Assembly (NCBI GenBank): GCA_026005015.1
Contig: BPKG01000001.1
Location: forward strand, 1,059,501 to 1,123,500
Length of the DNA: 64,000 nt
Reading direction: 5' to 3'
DNA from: Burkholderiales bacterium
GTDB taxonomy: Bacteria; Pseudomonadota; Gammaproteobacteria; Burkholderiales; UBA6910
Position numbers and translations under genes: made by a program. Each line of letters begins with the position of its first letter. Positions within the stretch are counted from its first letter, which is position 1. Below are positions 1 to 8,038 of the stretch, piece by piece. Below the pieces are notes generated by a model. It made no database searches, was not told where the DNA came from, and worked only from the letters and a program-made list of their open reading frames with translations.

Positions 1-1005
1 GATCAGGAGGCTGGACCAGAAGGTGGTAACAGGTGCAAACAACCCCCTGGAAGCGGCGTAGTCATCATGGTACAGCCCGAGTGCACTCGGGACGGGCGCG
101 ACGACCAGGCCTAGGTACTCCACGAGCACCCTGGCCTGGGTCATCAGGCGCTCGACGAGCGTGAAGTCCCGGATGGCATAAGGTCCGAGCACCATCGTAT
201 CGAACCGCCAAGCCACCACCAGCGCAAGGAGGACGAGGGGTCCGTACAGGAAAATAAACTTCCAGGCTCGCCAGCCACGCGGAGACGGGAAGCCCCGCAG
301 CGAGGTCATTTCTAGCGCCAGCGCCAGCAGGCAGATCAAGATTCCGTTTTCCTTGCTCAGCGTGGCCAACAAGCCGAACAGACCGATTCCTAGAGAAGTC
401 CACAAGTATCCTGAACGCCAAGCTCCGGCGCGATGACATTCCCGTCCGTAGAGGTATAGGAGAAGCCCCGCCAGCGTGAACAAGGCCGACAACTGGGTCA
501 TGCGCTGGACGACGTATAAGGTCGTGGACACCAGGAGCGGATGCAACAGCCAGATACTTACCGCGATGAGGCCGATCAAGAGATTGCGCCGCGCCTCTAT
601 ACCGCTCAATCGCCCTACCCGCAACCAGAGCCAGAAGAGGAGGCATCCGTTCAGCAGATGAAGCAAGACGTTGACATACTTGAAGGCGATCACATTTCGG
701 GGCCAGTCGGCGTATTGGAGCGCGAAGCTGGCAAGGGATAATGGGCGTCCTAGGCCGCCGGTGATGCCCGACAGCACGGGCATGAGCCACTCCTGCGGCG
801 ACAGGGAGGACACCTGCTCCAGGAAGCGCAGGTTCTGGTAGTCATCGAAGAGGAAATCCCCCTTCAGCCCCGGCCAATAGAGGAACGCGGCGAGAAGAAG
901 AAGAGCTGCGAAAGCAACTCCCGCAATCAGTTGGATCCACAACATCACCGGCCGCGACTGAGCCCAATATATGGAATGAACCAATCCCGATGAATCAGTT
1001 ACCAT
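1..1005 (-). CDS. GT-C type polytopic membrane glycosyltransferase (TMTC/pilin-glycosylation-like), C-terminus cut by window edge
   Basis: An open frame of 335 codons runs from an ATG at 1005 off the left edge without a stop. The N-terminus has a membrane segment (about residues 21-40) followed by FLFDDYQNL, then GGLGRPLSLASFALQY, then many hydrophobic helices and the segment LYVVQRMTQLSALF. The acidic DD after the first helix and the RPLS/SFALQY motif are typical of the GT-C fold proteins annotated as TPR/TMTC-like O-glycosyltransferases. Any TPR repeats would lie outside the window. It follows the pilin gene on the same strand, separated by a terminator, so a role in pilin or surface glycosylation is a reasonable inference. 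The ribosome binding site is weak, so the exact start is uncertain. Confidence 0.65.
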   Translation of the reverse strand, partial: MVTDSSGLVHSIYWAQSRPVMLWIQLIAGVAFAALLLLAAFLYWPGLKGDFLFDDYQNLRFLEQVSSLSPQEWLMPVLSGITGGLGRPLSLASFALQYADWPRNVIAFKYVNVLLHLLNGCLLFWLWLRVGRLSGIEARRNLLIGLIAVSIWLLHPLLVSTTLYVVQRMTQLSALFTLAGLLLYLYGRECHRAGAWRSGYLWTSLGIGLFGLLATLSKENGILICLLALALEMTSLRGFPSPRGWRAWKFIFLYGPLVLLALVVAWRFDTMVLGPYAIRDFTLVERLMTQARVLVEYLGLVVAPVPSALGLYHDDYAASRGLFAPVTTFWSSLLI

Positions 1006-1092
1006 CGTTCGAGAAAACCTGGCGCTTCTGGATCGTTTCCGAAAAAACAAACCAGCCATCCGTTGGTATAAAAAAACCGACTCTTGAAAAAA

Positions 1093-1128
1093 GAAACAGC
1101 CTGCCCGGTACTTCAGGCAGGCTGTTTC
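1093..1128 (-). terminator. Rho-independent terminator of the pilin gene
   Basis: Perfect 13-bp inverted repeat GAAACAGCCTGCC / GGCAGGCTGTTTC with a 10-nt loop. Read on the minus strand, the stem is followed by a T-rich run (TTCTTTTTTC). It lies 12 bp after the pilin stop codon and separates pilin from the glycosyltransferase gene, which would need its own promoter or read-through. Confidence 0.9.
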
Positions 1129-1140
1129 GGTCAAGCAAGA

Positions 1141-1578
1141 TTAGCGGCACGAAGCAGGCAGATATTTGGCATCAACGGGATCGGAGCCCCCGACCTTGCA
1201 GGTCCAGGTCCTGCCGCCGTCTGTCGTTTCCAGCACAGCAGTCTTGCCCTGAATTGCTGAATTGACCCCTGAGCTTCTCATCTGCGCTTGCAACGTAAGG
1301 GTCGATCCAGAAGGTGTGCCGCTATATGCAACGCTAGCCACGTATTTGCCAGACAAGGTATTCATAACAGAGCCTGGATCGGACGGCCACGTGCCCTTAT
1401 CCGCAAACCACTCTGCCAGCGGCGTCTTGCCGCCCGCCATGAGCTCCACCGCCTCGGACATTTGCGCCCGGGCGGTATAGTCCTGATACGCCGGGATCGC
1501 GATGGCGGCCAGAATGCCGATAATCGCCACCACGATCATCAGTTCGATCAACGTGAAACCTTTTTGCAACTGTTTCAT
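1141..1578 (-). CDS. pilA: Type IV major pilin (PilA-like)
   Basis: Predicted 145-residue prepilin. The class III leader MKQLQKG is followed by mature FTLIELMIVVAIIGILAA, with the essential Glu5 of the mature protein, so PilD would cleave after Gly7 and methylate Phe1. The next residues, IPAYQDYTARAQMSEA, are the standard N-terminal helix. Two cysteines near the C-terminus (TWTCKVGG and PASCR) would form the D-region disulfide loop. The ATG at 1578 is chosen because AAGGAG lies just upstream and the leader starts there, although the frame is open further upstream. The subunit is assembled into type IV pili for adhesion, twitching or DNA uptake. The gene appears monocistronic, with its own terminator. 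Confidence 0.95.
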   Translation of the reverse strand: MKQLQKGFTLIELMIVVAIIGILAAIAIPAYQDYTARAQMSEAVELMAGGKTPLAEWFADKGTWPSDPGSVMNTLSGKYVASVAYSGTPSGSTLTLQAQMRSSGVNSAIQGKTAVLETTDGGRTWTCKVGGSDPVDAKYLPASCR

Positions 1579-1872
1579 AAAACGCTCCTTTTCACCGAAA
1601 AGACCCAAGGGACACACTCCCAGCCTCGGTGGAGCAAGGCGCATGCCAAGCCGTCCGGGGGCCTCTCCGGGTTCATCTTTTTTTACATTGGGCCATGCAA
1701 GACCCGCGAACTGGGCATTTCCCGTACTGTCGCGCACCCTCTCCCCAGGGGTGGGGGCTGGGGAGTGGACCAGTCCGAGCGCGAAAGGCTGCCCCGACCG
1801 GTTATGCAAGGCCCAATAGGACCTCGATTAAGCTGACGAAAGGCGCTTTCGGCCCCTCGAGGCTCCCCGAGG
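1579..1872. other. Intergenic region upstream of pilA with C/G-rich repeat debris
   Basis: About 290 bp without a supported gene. It must hold the pilA promoter, but I find no sigma-54 -24/-12 element (GG-N10-GC) at the two TTGCA sites on the minus strand. An inverted pair ATTGGGCC (about 1687-1694) / GGCCCAAT (about 1810-1817) flanks the segment. A stretch near 1738-1765 (CTCTCCCCAGGGGTGGGG) resembles the CTCTCCC..GGGAGAG intergenic repeats also present at 2600-3050 and 11462-11500. Confidence 0.5.
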
Positions 1873-4026
1873 TCAGCAAAAACTGCCGCTCTTCGTCACT
1901 TTCAGGTCGCTTGGTTCAAAAGCCCGCGGGTCGTAGCCGGGGATTTGGGCCTCGTCCACCTCGTCGATCTGCTCGGGCTCCAGGAATTCCCTGGCGTAGC
2001 GTAGATACACCTTCTCCCGCACGAAGACCTGGAACAGGTCCGGGTCGATGTGGCCGTTCAAGGCGAACTGCCCCAGGATGGAGAGGGCCTCGCTCAGGGT
2101 CTTGCCCCGCTTGTAGGGCCGGTCCGCCGCCGTCAGGGCCTCGAAGATGTCGGCGATGGCCATCATCCGGGCCTGGACCGACATCTGATCCCTGGTAAGC
2201 CCCCGCGGGTATCCCTTGCCGTCCACCCGCTCGTGGTGGCCGCCCGCATATTCGGGCACGTTCCTCAGGTGGGCGGGCCAGGGCAGGGATTCCAGCATGC
2301 GGAGGGTGACCACGATGTGATGGTTGATGATCTCCCGCTCCTTAGCTGTGAGGGTCCCCTTCTTGATGGTGAGGTTTTCGATCTCGTCATCCGTAAGGAA
2401 CGGGACTTCTTTTCCGGTCGCGTCGGTCCAGGTATACCAGGATGCGATCTGCCGCACCCGTGCCTGGTCCTCGGGGCGCATGGCTTCGACCCCGAGGTTG
2501 CACTTCCTCAGGAAATCCCGATCCGCCTCGATCTGGGCCAGCCGTTCCTGGTATTCCCGCTCGATCGCCGCCCGGCGTTCGGCCCGAGGGGCATTCTCCA
2601 GCCGCAAGCTGGAAATACCTGGGCGGGGCGCTGAAGCGTACCCCGCTTTTCCGTCAGGTGTGTTGAGCGAAGCGAAACGCACCGGTTCATCCGAGTTCCC
2701 GCCGCTGCGGTGCGCTGAAGCGCACCCTACCGTGCCCGGGGAGTCCTCTCCCGACACTTTCTCCCAGAGGGAGAGAGGGACTGGACTGCTCTCCTCCCCC
2801 CGCTGGGGGGAGGAGGAAGAGGAGGGAAATGCCCCTCCCAGGGGGGAGGAAGGATGGCTCGATGCGCTTTGAGCGGGGTTCCTATCTCCCTGGTGAGTGA
2901 GGAGCGAGCTTGAGAAGCTTACCGGCAAGCCCCTCTCGCCCCGAAGGGAGGGGACAGGGGTGAGAGCCGAGGGGATTGGTCTTGAGGAGGCACCGGGGCG
3001 CGGCACTGCGCGGGCTGAGGAGTCCTCTCGTTCCAAGGAGGGAAGTAGATTACACGAGGCCGCGTCAAGCGCCATGAGCTGGCGCAGCATGGCGATCTCC
3101 GCGTCCCGCTTGAGCACTTCGAACCGGGTGTCGATCAGATGGATGCGGTCGAAGATCGTTTGCAGCTTGGTGGCCTTGTCGACGATGTGCACGGGAGTCG
3201 TGACCTTCCCGCAATCATGCAGGAGCCCGGCGATCTTGAGCTCGTACCGATCCGCGTCGGTCATCGTGAAATCTTTGAACGGGCCCGCAGCGACGGCGCA
3301 GACCGCGTCGGCGAACATCATGGTGAGCACCGGCACGCGCTGACAATGGCCTCCCGTGTACGGGGACTTCTCGTCGATGGCCGCGTTAATGAGGCCGATG
3401 AACGATTCGAACAACCTTTCCAGTTGATCGATGAGCTGCCGGTTGGTGAGGGCGATGGCGGCCTGGGAGGCCAGCGATTCGGCCAGGCGCCGGTCCGCGT
3501 CGGAAAACGGGACGATCTCGCCGGTCAGGCGGTCTTTGGCGTTGATGAGCTGGAGAACGCCGATGGTCTCCTTCTCGTGGTTTTTCATCGGCACCGCGAG
3601 GAAGGACTTCGAGCGGTAGCCGGTTTTCGCGTCGAAGTTGCGGGTGCCGGAAAAATCGAAACCTTCCGCGGCGTAGGCGTCCGGGATGTTCACGGTTTCC
3701 CCATGCAGCGCGGCGAACGCCACCACCATGGAATTGTTGGGCCGCCCGGCGTCGTCGTATAGTCGCACCGGATAGAAGGGGATAGGAACCCCGCTCGTGC
3801 CGCCCATGGCGATCCCCAGGGCGTCGTTATGGACCAGCTCGAAGCGCAAGCGCTCGCCGCCCTCCATCAGGTACAGGGTGCCAGCCTCGGCATGGGTGAT
3901 GCGCTTTGCCGCCTTCAGGATCGCCTCCAGCAGGCGGCTCAGGTCCTTTTCCTTGCTGAGGGCCGAGCCGACCGCGTTCAGCTCTTCGAGCCTGGCGAGA
4001 AGGTCCTTGGTGGAAAGCGCGTGCAC
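1873..4026 (-). CDS. GAF-HD-GYP cyclic-di-GMP phosphodiesterase with an in-frame repeat insertion
   Basis: 717 residues from a GTG start. A GAF domain (about residues 20-195) precedes an HD-GYP domain: HD in LLHDCGKVTTPVHIVDKATK (HD at 270-271) and the signature HHERVDGKGYP (597-607). HD-GYP proteins hydrolyse c-di-GMP to pGpG/GMP. Between residues about 324 and 478 lies a Ser/Pro/Arg-rich segment with no resemblance to the family, encoded by stacked intergenic repeats (for example ALTPVPSLRGERG). Conserved sequence resumes at residue about 480 (AERRAAIEREYQERLAQ). The start is 6 bp after the stop of the GAF-ATPase gene, so the two are co-transcribed. The HD and GYP motifs are intact, but whether the protein tolerates the extra loop is unknown. 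Confidence 0.88.
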   Translation of the reverse strand: MHALSTKDLLARLEELNAVGSALSKEKDLSRLLEAILKAAKRITHAEAGTLYLMEGGERLRFELVHNDALGIAMGGTSGVPIPFYPVRLYDDAGRPNNSMVVAFAALHGETVNIPDAYAAEGFDFSGTRNFDAKTGYRSKSFLAVPMKNHEKETIGVLQLINAKDRLTGEIVPFSDADRRLAESLASQAAIALTNRQLIDQLERLFESFIGLINAAIDEKSPYTGGHCQRVPVLTMMFADAVCAVAAGPFKDFTMTDADRYELKIAGLLHDCGKVTTPVHIVDKATKLQTIFDRIHLIDTRFEVLKRDAEIAMLRQLMALDAASCNLLPSLEREDSSARAVPRPGASSRPIPSALTPVPSLRGERGLPVSFSSSLLTHQGDRNPAQSASSHPSSPLGGAFPSSSSSPQRGEESSPVPLSLWEKVSGEDSPGTVGCASAHRSGGNSDEPVRFASLNTPDGKAGYASAPRPGISSLRLENAPRAERRAAIEREYQERLAQIEADRDFLRKCNLGVEAMRPEDQARVRQIASWYTWTDATGKEVPFLTDDEIENLTIKKGTLTAKEREIINHHIVVTLRMLESLPWPAHLRNVPEYAGGHHERVDGKGYPRGLTRDQMSVQARMMAIADIFEALTAADRPYKRGKTLSEALSILGQFALNGHIDPDLFQVFVREKVYLRYAREFLEPEQIDEVDEAQIPGYDPRAFEPSDLKVTKSGSFC
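2593..3057 (-). repeat. In-frame block of intergenic-type repeats inside the HD-GYP gene
   Basis: About 465 bp that translate to low-complexity Ser/Pro/Gly/Arg sequence and contain short hairpins such as GGTGCGC-TGAA-GCGCACC (around 2709-2726), a CCCCTCTCGCCCCGAAGGGA unit near 2930-2949 and paired CTCTCCC/GGGAGAG tracts. Similar tracts occur between genes elsewhere in the window (11462-11500). It carries no transposase or stop codon and its length is a multiple of three within boundary error. The boundaries are estimated from where HD-GYP-like protein sequence stops and resumes. Confidence 0.7.
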
Positions 4027-4032
4027 GGCCGT

Positions 4033-6405
4033 CTACTTGATGCACACCGCCCGCACCGAGTGCATGTCGGTGATGCCCTGCAGGACTTTCTCGATTCCGT
4101 CCTGTTTCAGGGTGCGCATGCCTTCGTCCAGGGCGGTGACGAGCATCTCGGCCACGCGGGAATGGCTCTGGATGTGGCGCTTGATCGCGTCCGTGCCCAC
4201 GAGCAGCTCGTGCAGCCCCACGCGCCCGCGGTAGCCGGTTCCGCCGCAGCTCTCGCAACCGACGGGATCGTACAGGGTGATCTGCCCCTTCTGGTCGCCG
4301 TACTTGCGCGTCCACTCGGCGTAGATGTTCTTCATCGCCGCTGCCGGATCTTTCTTGAACCACTCCAGGTTTTTGAGCTCCTCCGTGTACTCGTTCAGCA
4401 ACCGTTTGACGTCTTCTTGGCCGGCGGCCCGGGGCCGCTTGCATTGGGTGCAAAGGCGCTTGGCCAGGCGCTGGGCCAGGATGCCGAGTAGCGCATCGGC
4501 GAAGTTGAACGGGTCCATCCCCATGTCGAGGAGGCGCACGATGGACTCCGGCGCGCTGTTGGTGTGCAACGTGGCGAAGACCAGGTGGCCCGTGAGGGAC
4601 GCCTCGATGCCGATACTGGTGGTCTCCTTGTCGCGCATTTCCCCCACCATGATGATGTCCGGGTCGGCCCGCAGAAAGGAGCGCATGGCGGTGGCGAAGG
4701 TGAGCCCGGCCTTGGGATTGATCTGCACCTGACGCAGGCCCTTCTGGGTGATTTCCACCGGGTCCTCGGCGGTCCAGATCTTGTTCTCCGGGGTGTTCAA
4801 ATGCTTTAGGATCGAATGCAGCGTGGTGGTCTTGCCCGAGCCCGTAGGTCCGCAGACGAAGAACAGGCCGTACGGCTTTTCGATGCACTCCATGAGCCGC
4901 TTCCGGTTGTGCTCGGAAAGCCCCAGCTTGTCCAGGGGAATCGGTTCCCCGGCGGCCAGGATGCGCATCACCACGTCCTCTATGCCGCCCGCCGTGGGGA
5001 TGGTGGCCACGCGCAGCTCGATGTCCAGGGGCCCGAACTTCTTGAACTTGATCTTTCCGTCCTGGGGCCTGCGCTTCTCGGAAATATCGAGGTCGCACAT
5101 GATCTTGATGCGGGTCACGATGGCGCTGCGATAGCTCGCCGGAACCTCGATGTAAGGCATGAGGGAGCCGTCGCGCCGGAAGCGTATTTCCGTCTTCCCC
5201 TTCCCGGGATAAGGCTCGATGTGGATGTCCGACGCCCCCATGTTATAGGCATCGATGATGATCTTGTTGACCAGCTTTACCAGCTCGTTGTCCGCCGCGG
5301 CGGAAATGTCGTCCGCCGACAGTCCGTAATCCTCCGCCGAATCCTCGTCCAGGTTGGAAAGCAGGTCGCCGATGGATCCGAGGTCGCCTTCGCCGTAGAA
5401 CAGATCCACCGTCTTGCGAAATTCCCGCCGCGTGCAGACCCGGTAAACCAGGCGATGCTTGGGAAAGACGTTGTTGACGACGCGGGAGGCGCTAATCCGC
5501 TCGGGGTCGGTGGTCAGGATCACCAGGCCCTCCCTGGTCTCCTCGATGGGCAGCCATCCGTTTTCCTCGACGTATTCCCTTCGCAGGTTCCGGAGCAAGT
5601 CGAAGGGCTTCACCCGGTCGGGACTGTACGGCTCGTAGGGAACCCCGAAAAACGCCGACAGGGACTTGCCCAGCGCGGGGAGTTTCACCTGGAACTCATC
5701 GATCAACACGTCCTCGATGTCGAGCCCCTTCCTCCGGGCCGAGCGCATGGCCAGGTCGTATTCGGGAGCGGAGATGACCCCGTCCGCGATCAGTTGATCG
5801 TACTTGGTCTTGATGACTTGGGGCGCGCTTTGCCGCTGGCGAAAGGCGATCGCCAGCGTCTTGGCAAGCTCCGTGAGACCCTCGGCGGCCATTTGCGAGA
5901 AGGGCAGGCCGGAGCGGGTGTTGATGAGCTGCACGACCCCGATCAGCTCGTTGTCGTTGGCGTCCAGGATGGGGGCGACCAGCATCTGCCGGGTGCGATA
6001 GCCGGTGCGCCGGTCGACCTCCTGCAGGAAGTGAAGCTGGGGGCTCAAGCGCCGCAGCTCCTGCTCGTCGTACACGTCCCGGATGTTGACCAGCCTTTTG
6101 CTCAAGGCGACGTAGCCCGCGACGCTTTGCTCGGAGATGGGGAGCTTGAGGTCCTTGAAAGAATTGAGGCCCGTCTTGACCTTGGAGACGATAGACTGCT
6201 TGTCTTCGCTCAGGAGGTATATCGTCAGGCGGTCGGCCTCGAACAGATCGCAGATGTCCTTGCTCACCTCGAACATGATTTCGTCGATGTTGTAGGTGGC
6301 ATGGATCTTGTTCGTGACCGCTTGCAAATTGCGCGTAAAGCTGAGCTTGGCGGTGATCTCGCCCAGTTGCTCCTGGGAATTCTGTGATTGCAGAGCCGTG
6401 CTCAT
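4033..6405 (-). CDS. GAF-domain GspE/PilB-type secretion or pilus assembly ATPase
   Basis: 790 residues from the ATG at 6405, which has GGGGGTAG upstream; an in-frame GTG at 6420 is an alternative. An N-terminal GAF domain (about 30-190) is followed by a T2SSE_N/MshEN-like region (about 205-340) and a GspE ATPase core: Walker A GPTGSGKTTT (about 519-528), Walker B-like IIMVGEMRDKET, and a C-terminal four-cysteine zinc motif (LCTQCK and CESCGGTGYRGR). GspE/PilB ATPases power pilus extension or type II secretion. A GAF at the N-terminus suggests ligand control. The partner machinery (PilC, GspF) is not beside it. The next gene, 6 bp downstream, also starts with a GAF and degrades c-di-GMP, so the pair may form one signalling unit. 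Confidence 0.9.
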   Translation of the reverse strand: MSTALQSQNSQEQLGEITAKLSFTRNLQAVTNKIHATYNIDEIMFEVSKDICDLFEADRLTIYLLSEDKQSIVSKVKTGLNSFKDLKLPISEQSVAGYVALSKRLVNIRDVYDEQELRRLSPQLHFLQEVDRRTGYRTRQMLVAPILDANDNELIGVVQLINTRSGLPFSQMAAEGLTELAKTLAIAFRQRQSAPQVIKTKYDQLIADGVISAPEYDLAMRSARRKGLDIEDVLIDEFQVKLPALGKSLSAFFGVPYEPYSPDRVKPFDLLRNLRREYVEENGWLPIEETREGLVILTTDPERISASRVVNNVFPKHRLVYRVCTRREFRKTVDLFYGEGDLGSIGDLLSNLDEDSAEDYGLSADDISAAADNELVKLVNKIIIDAYNMGASDIHIEPYPGKGKTEIRFRRDGSLMPYIEVPASYRSAIVTRIKIMCDLDISEKRRPQDGKIKFKKFGPLDIELRVATIPTAGGIEDVVMRILAAGEPIPLDKLGLSEHNRKRLMECIEKPYGLFFVCGPTGSGKTTTLHSILKHLNTPENKIWTAEDPVEITQKGLRQVQINPKAGLTFATAMRSFLRADPDIIMVGEMRDKETTSIGIEASLTGHLVFATLHTNSAPESIVRLLDMGMDPFNFADALLGILAQRLAKRLCTQCKRPRAAGQEDVKRLLNEYTEELKNLEWFKKDPAAAMKNIYAEWTRKYGDQKGQITLYDPVGCESCGGTGYRGRVGLHELLVGTDAIKRHIQSHSRVAEMLVTALDEGMRTLKQDGIEKVLQGITDMHSVRAVCIK

Positions 6406-6471
6406 CGCATCTACCCCCACTGCCCTTCAGGGCAGCACGTTTGTGTCCGGCGGATTGTTCCGCCGGAAGGC

Positions 6472-7242
6472 CTAAAACTCGAATACCTGGTTGTTTTCCA
6501 GCCTCTTTACGCAAAAGCCCTCCACCGCCGCCTCGATTTCCTCCAAGATCGAATCCGACTCGCCCGGCTTGAGATGAGTGATGTAGATTTCCGGTTTCAC
6601 CTCGAGCTCGATCTTTTTCAGCTCTTCGCGCAGCAGGCTCGGGCACAGGTGTTTGGAGGCGATCGCCAGGTCTCTTTCCCCGTCGCCGAAGGCGGTCTCG
6701 ATGATGAGATAGCGCAGGTTGCGGGTCCGGTTGACCCATTCCCACAGCGCGTCGTTGGTCGTGGTATCGCCGGAAAAAATCAGGCTCGCCGATCGGCTCT
6801 CCAGCCGAAACCCGACCGCCGGCACCACGTGGTGGGCCGGCAGCGGGGTGATCTTTCTGCCGTTCAGGTCGACGGTTTCCCCCACCTCGAGGTGGCCGTA
6901 ACGCATGTACGGGATATCGGGGTCGGGAATGCAGGAGAAATCGGGCCAGATCTTCCAGTTGAACAAATGCTCTTTGAGGATCTCCAGCGTCGCGGGCGTC
7001 GCGTGCACGGTCACGGGATCGCTTCTCATCCAGCCGACGGTGTCCACCAGGAAGGGGATGTAGGCCACGTGATCCAGATGGGAGTGGGTGACGAACACAT
7101 GGTCGATTTTTTTGAGCTCCTCGAGACTCAGGTCTCCGACCCCCGTTCCCGCGTCGATCAGGATGTTCTCGTCGAGCAGCATGGAAGTCGTCCGGAGCCT
7201 TCCTCCGATTCCGCCGCTGCAGCCCAGAATTTTCAGCCTCAT
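6472..7242 (-). CDS. Metallo-beta-lactamase-fold hydrolase, class II 3',5'-cyclic nucleotide phosphodiesterase-like
   Basis: 256 residues from the ATG at 7242 (MRLKILGCSGGIGG). The metal-binding motif HSHLDH (residues 53-58) fits the HxHLDH signature of class II cyclic-nucleotide phosphodiesterases. Further ligands are plausible in LPAHHVVPAVGF, FSGDTTTND and YITHLKPGE. Members of the wider family hydrolyse cAMP/cGMP, but RNase Z-like enzymes share the fold, so the substrate is not fixed by sequence. It lies between the FHA gene and the GAF-ATPase gene with gaps of about 65 bp on either side, and is probably co-transcribed with them. A longer frame reaches into the FHA gene, but the family N-terminus begins at 7242. 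Confidence 0.82.
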   Translation of the reverse strand: MRLKILGCSGGIGGRLRTTSMLLDENILIDAGTGVGDLSLEELKKIDHVFVTHSHLDHVAYIPFLVDTVGWMRSDPVTVHATPATLEILKEHLFNWKIWPDFSCIPDPDIPYMRYGHLEVGETVDLNGRKITPLPAHHVVPAVGFRLESRSASLIFSGDTTTNDALWEWVNRTRNLRYLIIETAFGDGERDLAIASKHLCPSLLREELKKIELEVKPEIYITHLKPGESDSILEEIEAAVEGFCVKRLENNQVFEF

Positions 7243-7306
7243 TCCGCTCGACTCATCCTGGTGACGATGAAGGTTGCGGCGCCCGCAATTCCCGGCGCTC
7301 GTCCAT

Positions 7307-8020
7307 TCAGGACTTGTAGAAAAACTCCAGCTTGACGCCGGCGAGCTCGATGATGTCGTGATCGTGAAGCTGCCGGGGATGGGTCCCGATGGCCTTGCCG
7401 TTGACCACCGGGTGCTGGTCCCCTTCCACATGGGTCAGGAAGTAGCCGTGGGGCCGCTTGGCGATTACCGCCACCTGGAGCCCCGGCTTGCCCAAGGTGG
7501 TGAGCGTCTTGGAGATCACCAGTTCACGGCCCGCGCTCGGCCCGCTCAATACCTGAATCGCGGCCGGCGGCAGCGCCGTCACCGCCCCGGCGGAAGGGGA
7601 CTGGAACGACGACGGCATGGACATGGACGCCGACCGGGTCGCGAGCTCGACCTCCGCCGACTGGGTGCCGGCGGGCGGGCGTTTGAGCACCATGGTCTTC
7701 TCGAAGTCTCCTTGCAGCCGCTGGGTCGCCTGGTCATTCAGGTACTTGAGCTTGTACTTGCCGATTTCGATCACGTCCCCGTTCTGCAGAAAGTGTTTCT
7801 GGATCTGCTTGCCGTTGACCATCGTCCCGTTGGTGCTGTTTAAGTCCTCCAGGAATGAGTCGTTCAAAATGGTCACGATCACCGCGTGGTTTCCACTGAC
7901 GGCGAGATTGTCGATGTGGATGTCGTTGGTCGATTTGCGGCCGATGGTGATGCGCTCCTTGTTCAGGGGGAACTCCTTGAGCACTAGCCCATCCATGCTG
8001 AGTATCAGTTTCGCCGTCAT
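7307..8020 (-). CDS. Protein with two forkhead-associated (FHA) domains
   Basis: 237 residues. The first FHA (about 5-95) has the phosphothreonine-binding pattern ERITIGRKSTNDIHIDNLAV, then SGNHAVI and NSTNGTMVNG. A linker rich in Ala/Ser/Pro precedes a second, less conserved FHA-like fold (about 150-235) with SKTLTTLGKPGLQVAVI, HPVVNGKAIG and HDIIELAGVKLEFF. FHA domains read phosphothreonine marks made by Hanks-type kinases. The start is 18 bp from the stop of the PP2C phosphatase gene, the usual phosphatase-FHA pairing. No Ser/Thr kinase gene lies in the window. Confidence 0.9.
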   Translation of the reverse strand: MTAKLILSMDGLVLKEFPLNKERITIGRKSTNDIHIDNLAVSGNHAVIVTILNDSFLEDLNSTNGTMVNGKQIQKHFLQNGDVIEIGKYKLKYLNDQATQRLQGDFEKTMVLKRPPAGTQSAEVELATRSASMSMPSSFQSPSAGAVTALPPAAIQVLSGPSAGRELVISKTLTTLGKPGLQVAVIAKRPHGYFLTHVEGDQHPVVNGKAIGTHPRQLHDHDIIELAGVKLEFFYKS

Positions 8021-8038
8021 AGGAAAGTCCTTCCGACT

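Noticed and set aside
65-790. 241-codon minus-strand frame at the left edge
   Set aside because: It is a shadow of the true membrane glycosyltransferase frame, which runs from 1005 off the window edge and has clear GT-C motifs.
1579-1872. Sigma-54 promoter for pilA
   Set aside because: TTGCA sequences on the minus strand at about 1697-1701 and 1805-1809 lack the GG element 12 bp upstream.
2593-3057. Insertion sequence or MITE inside the HD-GYP gene
   Set aside because: No transposase, no clear terminal inverted repeats and no target-site duplication could be recognised; the block looks composite.
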